A DNA stretch of 64,000 bases from C00003060 sp964440795 (GTDB taxonomy: Bacteria; Desulfobacterota; Desulfobacteria; Desulfobacterales; C00003060), in assembly GCA_964440795.1 (NCBI GenBank), contig CAYTTQ010000001.1, positions 1 through 64,000 of the forward strand, read 5' to 3'. The position numbers were made by a program, and so were the translations under genes. The notes beneath the pieces were generated by a model, which was given only the letters and a program-made list of their open reading frames with translations, ran no database searches and had not been told where the DNA came from. Shown here in pieces: positions 51,027-58,770 of this stretch; positions within the stretch are counted from its first letter, which is position 1; each line of letters opens with the position of its first letter.

Positions 51027-52967
51027 TTACCAGATATAGTCTTGAGCAATATCGCGTTTGTCCTTTCCTGAAAGTACGTGCAGTGTTCGAATCTCCTTTA
51101 TCTTAATCGGAGAAAGCTGACCTAAGGGGATGTAAATGATTCGCTTGTGCCACCGGGAAGCCACCTGCTTCATGAATGAACGGGGCGCGGATTTGGCCAC
51201 ATACACCAGATACTTTTCCATACTATATTCCAAACCCGCCAAGAGCAGATGCTCGGCCTTAGATCGCGCCCACCCATATTCCGGATCGCCCCACACATCC
51301 GCCAGCCTCAGGGGCGGATAGGTCATAAGAAATCCCCCATAGGTACATCTCGATATTCCGGGACCGACGATGTGGGCCGCCGGATCGGTGGCATAAAAAG
51401 CCATGTCCGATTCCTGATCGTGTTCGCCGAGCCAGGTCATCAAATACGGATATCGGTTATCCCCGTCGTCTTCGTCAAAGATCACAACAACGGACCCCAC
51501 CCCCCCTTTGACCTTCTGAAATTCCTTGACATACAGACGTCCTTCGTCCATGTGTCGCACCGTTTCCCGCATGTCGATACCGTCCAGGACGCTTGTTTCA
51601 AAGGGCACACTGACAGCTTCATTGGAGGCCAGTATGTGGGCGCCCTTAGATTTGAGAAATCCGCCATAGTTTTCAATGGCGATGTCCTCAGGCGGATATG
51701 AACAAATGTAGGGATCATTGAACCCCTCCAGCCACTCGCCCGGTCTTCTTTCCTTAATTCTACGCCGTTTGGGAATGTACACAGGTCTTCGTTTCACCCT
51801 GGGCACTATCCGGCGGATGCGCATCTTCCGGGTTCCGAGCCATAACATGTCGGCCTTCATTCGAATGGTGGGGATGCCGGTTTCAGGCTGCTGCCACGGA
51901 TAGTAAGCCCCCAAACGCCAAAAGGCGAAGCAAAAATTATCGTCCACACAACTCCGGGCAGCAATTAAGAACTGATAAAAATCGGCAATTAACCTACTCT
52001 CTAAAAACGCATAGTTTCTTGAAAACCGGAAAAAGGCACGTTTCTGCCATCGTTGGACTGCTTCCCCCGTATCCTGTTTGTAGTGGCGGGCTGCCTGGTC
52101 GAACAACCGCAAGATAGCCATTTGACGGTCCAGGGACCCTGATGGAATCTGATGTACCGCCCATCTTACCGAGGCATCCAGGGCCTCCTCTTGGCTGCAA
52201 GACGCTTTGCCCCCATCCATAAGGGTCAGGAGCCCCAGTTTCCTTCTCACTGTGTACTTGGACAACTCTGGTTCAGAGGGAAGTTCGCCGCGTCGATATT
52301 CATATACAGCGGTCAAGAAGGGCGACTCACTCATCACCTCGGGCAGATCATCGGGATGCACATTAAACAGACTAAGCCCGGTTTGCTTTGCCATTTCCAG
52401 CGGTTGGGCCTGCGGCCGAAAGAAGGCTTCCCGCACCCCCTGAAGGTGCGCCAAGCCACAAACGAAAAAGATCCTGTCATATTTTTCGGCCAGTTGTTGG
52501 AGCCGGTAGGCCATACCGGCCTCTCGCCTAACATCAAGGTCATCGCCGGCGAAGGCCGACTGGTGAAAGTAGAGTTCCAGATAGGCATGAATGCCCAAAC
52601 GATGGACCGCATAGGGGTCGGGAACATGGTCGCGATAAACCGGATAGGCCGCCAAATCAAGATCTACAAAATGGATCGGCACATCACTTTCCAAACCGAG
52701 CCGCACGGCCTCCGTCATAGGATCGGTCGGCTCAACAGGAAGATATATGGGCTCTCCTTTGGCATTCTCGTAGAGTACTACGGAGAGTTCCGGTAGCCGT
52801 CGAACACCCTTCTTGACGACCTCCGCTAGGGAACCGGGAAGTTCAACAGCGATCGCCTCCGGCGCAAGTCGGAAATAAGCGTCTCGCAACGCCTCGGCAA
52901 ACTCCATGCTGTAGTGTACAATCGGAAAGGGATATATGGGACCAAAGGACTGCAAACAGCTCGACAT
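51027..52967 (-). CDS. TIKI/TraB/ChaN-like large protein of unknown function
   Basis: 646 residues from the ATG at 52967. The first 230 or so recall the TIKI/TraB/EreA superfamily: an early conserved-type Glu (position 42-43 region, AIAVELPGS), PIHFVDLDLAAYP, and a G-x2-H motif (FFVCGLAHLQGV, His near 173). The remainder matches nothing I know: a helical middle (240-370), a strikingly basic stretch (MRIRRIVPRVKRRPVYIPKR), and a C-terminal alpha/beta part with VGSVVVIFDEDDGDNRYPYL. No signal peptide or membrane helix. It follows moxR after 6 bp, so the two form an operon. Assignment is tentative. Confidence 0.55.
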   Translation of the reverse strand: MSSCLQSFGPIYPFPIVHYSMEFAEALRDAYFRLAPEAIAVELPGSLAEVVKKGVRRLPELSVVLYENAKGEPIYLPVEPTDPMTEAVRLGLESDVPIHFVDLDLAAYPVYRDHVPDPYAVHRLGIHAYLELYFHQSAFAGDDLDVRREAGMAYRLQQLAEKYDRIFFVCGLAHLQGVREAFFRPQAQPLEMAKQTGLSLFNVHPDDLPEVMSESPFLTAVYEYRRGELPSEPELSKYTVRRKLGLLTLMDGGKASCSQEEALDASVRWAVHQIPSGSLDRQMAILRLFDQAARHYKQDTGEAVQRWQKRAFFRFSRNYAFLESRLIADFYQFLIAARSCVDDNFCFAFWRLGAYYPWQQPETGIPTIRMKADMLWLGTRKMRIRRIVPRVKRRPVYIPKRRRIKERRPGEWLEGFNDPYICSYPPEDIAIENYGGFLKSKGAHILASNEAVSVPFETSVLDGIDMRETVRHMDEGRLYVKEFQKVKGGVGSVVVIFDEDDGDNRYPYLMTWLGEHDQESDMAFYATDPAAHIVGPGISRCTYGGFLMTYPPLRLADVWGDPEYGWARSKAEHLLLAGLEYSMEKYLVYVAKSAPRSFMKQVASRWHKRIIYIPLGQLSPIKIKEIRTLHVLSGKDKRDIAQDYIW

Positions 52968-52973
52968 CAATTA

Positions 52974-53813
52974 CTATCTTTCATACTGCAGGGCCTCGTC
53001 ACCCAATACGTCTACGATAGCCTTCCGAATGGCTTCTCCGCTTGACATCCCGGTGCCGTGAATCATCTTCAAGGCATATCGGGCCATATTGATCCCGTCC
53101 CGAACGGAATAGACCTCGTCCGCCATATGGGCCCGTTGGAGAAAATCGACCATGTAATTCAGGATATCTTCGTCTCCAAAGGGTAGATTTTCTTTCAGGA
53201 CTCTCAACTCGTCCTCCCGCTCGGGAAAATCGACAAACACCTGAGGCTGCAGTCTGGAATGGATATATTCGGGAATCTCATATGTGGACGCATCGTCGTT
53301 GATTGTCGCCACAAACCGAAAGTCCTTATGGGCGGGAATGGTCAATCCCGTAATGATGGATTCCACATATCGCCGATCGTCGAGCAGCGGCGCCAAAGAA
53401 GCCCAGGATTTCTCACTCATCCGGTTTCCTTCGTCCAAGATACATACCCCCCCTTTGATCATGGCCGTAACCAAAGCGCTGGCCGCATATCTCACGCGAC
53501 CGTCTTCGCCGATCACCGGCATGATAATCAAGTCTTCCGGACGGGTATCCATGGTCGCCTGTAACAAATATGCAGACCTTTTAAGACGTTTTGCCGCGGC
53601 ATAACCGAGTGTCGTTTTACCGACTCCCGGTTTGCCCACAATGCGTGGATTAAACGGTATGTCCTTTTCGTCGATAACCATCCAAGCAGCAAGAACCTGC
53701 TTGATAAGTTCCTTTTGACCCACCCACCGCAAGGGGAGTTCCGCCGGCTGGGCAAGCATAACCTGTAAAGAGCCGATATTGATCACTTCGCCTATCTGTG
53801 AGGCCTTTCCCAT
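52974..53813 (-). CDS. MoxR-family AAA+ ATPase
   Basis: 279 residues from the ATG at 53813 (AGGTAGG upstream). Walker A GKPGVGKTT at 60-68, Walker B VCILDEGNR with Asp126-Glu127, sensor 1 ATINDDAS and sensor 2-type C-terminal helices (VYSVRDGINMARYALKMI). MoxR ATPases usually work with a VWA-domain protein as chaperones in assembly of metal centres or complexes, or in conflict systems. No VWA gene is here; the partner is the TIKI-like protein. It has its own good promoter. Confidence 0.88.
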   Translation of the reverse strand: MGKASQIGEVINIGSLQVMLAQPAELPLRWVGQKELIKQVLAAWMVIDEKDIPFNPRIVGKPGVGKTTLGYAAAKRLKRSAYLLQATMDTRPEDLIIMPVIGEDGRVRYAASALVTAMIKGGVCILDEGNRMSEKSWASLAPLLDDRRYVESIITGLTIPAHKDFRFVATINDDASTYEIPEYIHSRLQPQVFVDFPEREDELRVLKENLPFGDEDILNYMVDFLQRAHMADEVYSVRDGINMARYALKMIHGTGMSSGEAIRKAIVDVLGDEALQYER

Positions 53814-53847
53814 AAACACCTACCTATTTTAATTGTGTATCGTGTCT

Positions 53848-53876
53848 ACTTTAGATCAACACCTACCCATTGTCAA
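53848..53876 (-). promoter_or_regulatory. Sigma-70 promoter for the moxR-TIKI operon
   Basis: Perfect TTGACA (53876-53871), 17 bp, TAAAGT (53853-53848, 4 of 6). Transcription would begin near 53841, about 28 nt before the moxR ATG. No operator-like symmetry was noticed. Confidence 0.6.
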
Positions 53877-54029
53877 TTCAGGATAAGGCCCCAAATCCCG
53901 CCGGCAAAATCTTCCCCGGCGAGGTTTTCTTTGAACCTACAAGGCGAATTTTTGTGGCATTTAGGTCGAACTCTTGATAAACGGTACGCATCGCAAGAGA
54001 GGATAATAGGAATAATATCACCCACGCCA

Positions 54030-54620
54030 ATGAAATCCGCGTTAAAGCAATCGGACCGTCTACCTGAAGACCCGCCGGTCCAAGATCCGTCCACTCCCCA
54101 TTTAACCGAACACACCGGCGGCGGAGTGGATTCCGATCTGCAGAGACCAGCCGTTAAACGGTTTTTAAAATATTTCTACAACCGTTTCGTCCGGCTTCAT
54201 GGCAGTGCTGAACAAATTGCTTGGGGAAGTGCGGTAGGACTCTTTGTCGCCATGTCACCGACCTTGGGGTTTCAGATGTGTATGGCCGTAGCTATTGCGG
54301 CATTTTTTAAGGTCAATAAGGTGGCCGCCGCTGCTACCGTCTGGGTTACCAACCCGGCCACGGCACCGGTCATTTATTGGATGAATTACCAGCTCGGGGC
54401 AAAACTCCTCGGTCATCCGGTTCACCCGCTCTTTTTCTCGAATCCCTCTTGGGAAACCCTTTGGAACTCGGGAAAGCATGTCTTTTTGTCTCTCCTCGTC
54501 GGAGGCGCAATTGCCGGTATCGCCTTGGGATCGATCGCCTATATCATCATCGTCAATATGATAAAAACCACCAGGAAGAAAGCCCAACGTCTTCGAGGGA
54601 AAAAGCCCCCAGAACGATAA
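54030..54620 (+). CDS. DUF2062 membrane protein
   Basis: 196 residues from the ATG at 54030; an open frame extends further upstream but looks non-coding, and no ribosome site is clear. After a polar N-terminus (1-40) the DUF2062 domain follows with the FYNRFVRLHGSAEQIAWGSA and VGLFVAMSPTLGFQMCMAVA signature, VTNPATAPVIYWMNYQLG, and about three membrane helices, then a basic C-terminus. The family's function is unknown; it is sometimes found fused to or near glycosyltransferases. Confidence 0.85.
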   Translation: MKSALKQSDRLPEDPPVQDPSTPHLTEHTGGGVDSDLQRPAVKRFLKYFYNRFVRLHGSAEQIAWGSAVGLFVAMSPTLGFQMCMAVAIAAFFKVNKVAAAATVWVTNPATAPVIYWMNYQLGAKLLGHPVHPLFFSNPSWETLWNSGKHVFLSLLVGGAIAGIALGSIAYIIIVNMIKTTRKKAQRLRGKKPPER

Positions 54621-54631
54621 TTCAAGACAAG

Positions 54632-55918
54632 TTACTGTTTTTCCCATCGGAGCAACTCGGTTACTTGGCTAAGCGTACTACCTTCCTTTATCTCCTCGCG
54701 GATTCGGTTTTCCCTTTCCAACACGTCCATTGCCCGGTTGGCATATTCCGTGGCCAGTGTCTTGGGCAAAACGACAATGCCGTCATCGTCTCCCAAGATC
54801 CAGTCACCTGTCTCAACTTTTTGATCCCCTATGGTAACAGGCACCCCGATTTCTCCAAATCCCTTGGGTTCACCGGCATTGGGCATGACCAACCGGGAAA
54901 AAGCGGGAAATTTGAGGGCCGCAATCTCATGGCTATCCCGAATGGCACCATCAATGACAACGCCGGCGAGCCCCTTTTGGATCGCCGAGTGGGTGGCCAG
55001 TTCGCCCCAAACGGCCGGCCCCACACCACCCACGTCAACCACAATCACATCTCCCGACTCCCCCATGTCTATGGCCTGGACGGGCTTGGCCCAGTCCCCC
55101 GGATACGTACGGACGGTCAATGCCCGGCCTACAATTTTCAGCCCCGCAAATAGTGGTACCAGACCTTTTACCACGCCGCCCCGATGTAACGCATCCGATA
55201 GGTTGGCAGCAGACACCTGCTCAAGGATTTGCCGAACCTGTTCCGCGGATCCCCTCTTAAAGAGCTTTGTCGCAATTGGGGTTTTATTCTCCATGGCCCG
55301 CTTGATGACTGCGGCGGCATCGGACGGATCCACTGATTTTGATATGGCGCCTCCCACCACAACGATTGACGCCCCGGCCTCAATCGCCATGGGAGCCGTT
55401 TCGGAATTGATTCCGCCAGCCACACCCACAGGTACCGAAACGGCCGCCGCCACCTGTCGCAAGGTATCAAAGGGGTCTTTGCCCTCCATTTGTTCGTCTA
55501 TGGCACAGTGAACCGTGATAAAGTCCACCCCGATCTTTTCCAAGGCTATCGCCCGAGAAACGGGATCCTCAACAGCGATGAGGTCCGCCACGATCCGGGT
55601 TCCATAATTGCGGGCCGCCTGAACGGACTCCCGGATGGTCGCATCACTAGCGGCACCCAACACGTCCACGATATCCGCCCCGGCTTTGGCCGCCGCTTCC
55701 ACTTCTATGCGACCCGCATCCATAATTTTCATATCTGCAACGACCTTGTGTCCCGGAAAAAGCCGTCTGAGCTCACGGACGCTCTGCAATCCCTCGCTTT
55801 TTATCAAGGGAGTGCCTGCCTCAAACCAGTCCACCCCACCTATCAAAGCCTTTTCGGCGGTCTTAACCGCCCGGTTAAGATCAACAAAATCCAGAGCCAA
55901 TTGAATGACCGGTCTCAT
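54632..55918 (-). CDS. hxlA: 3-hexulose-6-phosphate synthase fused to RraA-like domain
   Basis: 428 residues. The N-terminal HPS domain (about 1-210) is a TIM barrel of the OMP-decarboxylase superfamily (IQLALDFVDLNRAV, KVVADMKIMDAGRIEVEAAA, GVAGGINSETAP); it joins formaldehyde to ribulose 5-phosphate. The C-terminal part (about 225-428) is RraA-like (VSAANLSDALHRGG, VIDGAIRDSHEIAAL), a fold of aldolases and RNase E regulators. The same fusion is known in archaea and some anaerobic bacteria. With the isomerase gene 85 bp upstream it forms the ribulose monophosphate pair, which may run in reverse to make pentose phosphate. Confidence 0.92.
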   Translation of the reverse strand: MRPVIQLALDFVDLNRAVKTAEKALIGGVDWFEAGTPLIKSEGLQSVRELRRLFPGHKVVADMKIMDAGRIEVEAAAKAGADIVDVLGAASDATIRESVQAARNYGTRIVADLIAVEDPVSRAIALEKIGVDFITVHCAIDEQMEGKDPFDTLRQVAAAVSVPVGVAGGINSETAPMAIEAGASIVVVGGAISKSVDPSDAAAVIKRAMENKTPIATKLFKRGSAEQVRQILEQVSAANLSDALHRGGVVKGLVPLFAGLKIVGRALTVRTYPGDWAKPVQAIDMGESGDVIVVDVGGVGPAVWGELATHSAIQKGLAGVVIDGAIRDSHEIAALKFPAFSRLVMPNAGEPKGFGEIGVPVTIGDQKVETGDWILGDDDGIVVLPKTLATEYANRAMDVLERENRIREEIKEGSTLSQVTELLRWEKQ

Positions 55919-56003
55919 AGCTTACCTCAAAGATGAAAGATATCCGGTCCCAACCCTTACAGCAGACAGTCTCCGCAAGGACCAAGGGCCGGAGGTACTC
56001 AAA

Positions 56004-56564
56004 TTATTCCAAGTTGGTGTGTCTTTGCTGCAACATCCGCTGATCGCTTCCATGCCGAACAAAAAGCGCATGGGAAACGCCTTCGAGGAACAGGAACGCT
56101 GCTTGCTCGAATGGAGAGCCGAGAGCCTGTACAAATGGCTCATCGTCGGCATCTGCCTCTTCTACCGGCACAACCGGAATATGAATGACGGCATCCAGAT
56201 GTGCTTCCATAGGTGAGTATGTTGTCCCCAAAATGCCGAATGTCCTCCCACCGGCACGCTTCGCCCGTTCTACGAGACTACAGGTGCAGGACGTACGACC
56301 CGAACCGGATAAAACCACCAGTAAGCCCCCTTCACCGATCGGCGGAGTGACCGTATCGCCGGCGAAGTGTGCACAATATCCCATATGCATGAGTCGCATG
56401 CAGAAACAGCGCAGAATATATCCGGACCGCCCCTGGGCCGCGCAGAAAACAGGCGCCGAGGCTCGCAGCCACCGACAGAACCGGTCCGCCTGCTGGGAGG
56501 GAATATCTTCCAGACATCTTAAGGCATGCGCCGCGATAAGCGAACACCGTCGGTCGATCTTCAT
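56004..56564 (-). CDS. hxlB: 6-phospho-3-hexuloisomerase (SIS domain)
   Basis: 186 residues from the ATG at 56564, a length typical of PHI; a longer frame exists but adds a Pro-rich, non-conserved lead. The SIS fold shows APVFCAAQGRSGYILRCFCM, then LVVLSGSGRTSCTCSLVERA and GGRTFGILGTTYSPME. The C-terminal PFVQALGSPFEQAAFLFLEG is characteristic of PHI. It interconverts hexulose 6-phosphate and fructose 6-phosphate and precedes hxlA in the same operon. Confidence 0.88.
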   Translation of the reverse strand: MKIDRRCSLIAAHALRCLEDIPSQQADRFCRWLRASAPVFCAAQGRSGYILRCFCMRLMHMGYCAHFAGDTVTPPIGEGGLLVVLSGSGRTSCTCSLVERAKRAGGRTFGILGTTYSPMEAHLDAVIHIPVVPVEEADADDEPFVQALGSPFEQAAFLFLEGVSHALFVRHGSDQRMLQQRHTNLE

Positions 56565-56733
56565 AGCCGGTCCATAACGACTGATTTCTGTTAAAATGCG
56601 GGAAAAGCGTACAAGAAATAGACGGGGGAAGTCAATGCGCATTTCAGGTGGGGCGGGCGCAGGGACCATCCAAGCGAAAAAGGATTCGTAAGCCGGGCAA
56701 CGACAATGGTCTTCCCGTCGGTGGTTGCCAAGG

Positions 56734-56786
56734 TAAGGGCTCGCGCAAAAATAACTTCACATTTTGCCATCTCGGCTTCCGCCCGT
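56734..56786 (-). repeat. Half copy of the dispersed inverted-repeat element
   Basis: On the minus strand this is the right half of the element at 50838-51023 (from GACGGGCGGAAGCC to the end of the terminal repeat). It begins directly at the stop codon of the kinase gene (56788-56790). The left half is missing. Confidence 0.8.
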
Positions 56787-56787
56787 C

Positions 56788-58698
56788 TTATCCGTCCAGC
56801 ACTTGTCGTATGGTGTGAGAAAGCTGTTTAACCGAGAAAGGCTTCTGGATAAACCCGTTACACCCTCTGGCCATAATCTCACTGGCCTGACCTTCGATAC
56901 TGTATCCACTGGACAGCAGCACTTTTGCCTTCGGTTCTATCTCCTTTATCCGGTCATAGGCTTCGCCCCCGCCCATATCGGGCATAATCATGTCCAGAAT
57001 CACCATATCGATCTCGTCTTTGTTCTTTTGATAAACGTTTACCGCCTCCTTGCCGTTCCTGGCCAAAAAGACCTTGTATCCCATTTCTTCCAGGATCTCC
57101 TGACCCACTTCGATAATCATTTCTTCATCGTCAACCAACAACACCACTTCGCTACCCTTCTCGAGGGCGGTCGGTTCTTCCCGTTTTTCAGGAACCTTTT
57201 GTCCCGAGGCCGGAATAAAGACGTCCAGAACCGTTCCCTCACCTTCCTTGCTCATCACATCAATGATCCCCTTGTGATTCTTAATGATTCCATATGCGGA
57301 AGCCAGCCCCAGCCCGGTCCCCCTACCCATCTCTTTGGTGGTAAAGAATGGTTCAAAGACCCGGCGCAGTGTTTCCGCATCCATCCCTATACCTGTATCT
57401 TTAACAGAGATCTTCACATACTCGCCCGGTACCACCCCGTAGGGACGGACCCCGTCGTCGCTCAAAGTAACGTTTCGGGTTTGGATATATAAGCTTCCTC
57501 CTTCCGGCATGGCATGCCCGGCGTTGACATATATATTGAGCAATACCTGTTCGATCTGGCCTCGATCCACCTCGGTTACCCAAATGTCCGACTCGTAATC
57601 GGTGTGAATCTTAATGTCTTTCTTAGTCCGACCAAACATCTGGATCGTCTTAGACGCCAGTTCGTTCAGATCCGTCGGCCTTACCTCGTACTTACCGCCT
57701 CTGGCAAATCCAAGGAGTTGTTTGGTAAGATTGGCCCCGCTTTCCACGATGCCCTCTATGCCTTTCAAGTGCTCATAGTACGGGTGGCCGGAATCCATGT
57801 TCAAAAACATCAACGATGCCCGTCCCTGTATACCCATCAACAAGTTGTTGAAATCATGGGCGACGCCACCGGCCAGTGTCCCGATTGCTTGCATCTTCTG
57901 ATATTGGGTCAATTGAGATTCCAGTCTAACCTGCTCGGTAACATCCTTTAAGACCCCGACCACACCGGAGACCTTGCCGCTTCCGTCAAGGTTGGGGGCA
58001 CCACTTAAGCTAAAAACCCGGCGTTTTCCAACCTTGTCCCGTAACGTACAGGAGGTATCCCGTATGGTTTCTCCGTTATATCCGACTCGTTCAAATAAAT
58101 CCGTGTACCGTTGTCTGCAATCCTTTCCGGCAAAATCGGCCACGGTCTTTCCCACCACTTCTTCCACCTTGTGACCCAAGATTTTCTCCCAGGCAGGATT
58201 GACGTAGGTGAACCGGCCGTCGAGACCTAAGGTGTAAATGATGTCCGGCGAACTGTTGACCAGGTCCTGATAACGCCTCTCGGATAGCGCCAGCTTTTCC
58301 GTAACGATATTGCACTTTCTTTCCAACGCCTTCTGATCGACGGCGTTGCGTACCCGTTTCAACAGCTCATCAAACTCAAAAGGCTTTCTTAAATAATCAT
58401 GGGCTCCTTTCCTAAGCGACGCCACTGCAGAATTGACGGAAGCATGGCCGGTGATGACAATCACCAATGTGTTCAACGCATTTTGCTTGATATGTTCCAT
58501 GATCTCAAGGCCGTTCATGTCCGGCATGACGATGTCCAAGAGGGCAAGATCTATGTCGTTTTGGACCAGGCATTGCAACGCCGCTCGACCATCATTGGCA
58601 GTGAACGTTTCATACCCTTCGTTACTCAAAAGAACCTTCAAGCTGTCACACATACGTACTTCGTCATCCACTATGAGGACCTTTGGTGTGTGGGCCAT
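56788..58698 (-). CDS. REC-PAS-HisKA-HATPase-REC hybrid histidine kinase
   Basis: 636 residues, soluble. N-terminal receiver with Asp55 (LALLDIVMPD), PAS (about 140-255), HisKA with His281 in GGVAHDFNN, HATPase (NIYVNAGHAM, DTGIGMD, FEPFFTT, GTGLGL) and a second receiver (about 515-636) with MVILDMIMPDMGG. The N-terminal receiver suggests control by another kinase; the C-terminal one passes phosphate on or acts as a sink. It is a close paralogue of the 49.3-kb kinase. It may be co-transcribed with the HDOD kinase upstream (72-bp gap). Confidence 0.94.
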   Translation of the reverse strand: MAHTPKVLIVDDEVRMCDSLKVLLSNEGYETFTANDGRAALQCLVQNDIDLALLDIVMPDMNGLEIMEHIKQNALNTLVIVITGHASVNSAVASLRKGAHDYLRKPFEFDELLKRVRNAVDQKALERKCNIVTEKLALSERRYQDLVNSSPDIIYTLGLDGRFTYVNPAWEKILGHKVEEVVGKTVADFAGKDCRQRYTDLFERVGYNGETIRDTSCTLRDKVGKRRVFSLSGAPNLDGSGKVSGVVGVLKDVTEQVRLESQLTQYQKMQAIGTLAGGVAHDFNNLLMGIQGRASLMFLNMDSGHPYYEHLKGIEGIVESGANLTKQLLGFARGGKYEVRPTDLNELASKTIQMFGRTKKDIKIHTDYESDIWVTEVDRGQIEQVLLNIYVNAGHAMPEGGSLYIQTRNVTLSDDGVRPYGVVPGEYVKISVKDTGIGMDAETLRRVFEPFFTTKEMGRGTGLGLASAYGIIKNHKGIIDVMSKEGEGTVLDVFIPASGQKVPEKREEPTALEKGSEVVLLVDDEEMIIEVGQEILEEMGYKVFLARNGKEAVNVYQKNKDEIDMVILDMIMPDMGGGEAYDRIKEIEPKAKVLLSSGYSIEGQASEIMARGCNGFIQKPFSVKQLSHTIRQVLDG

Positions 58699-58770
58699 GC
58701 TGGGCTTGCCTCCGAAAATCCAAAACCGCAGGCCAACGAGCCCACGGTAGCTCTGGATTGATTTTTTGTT

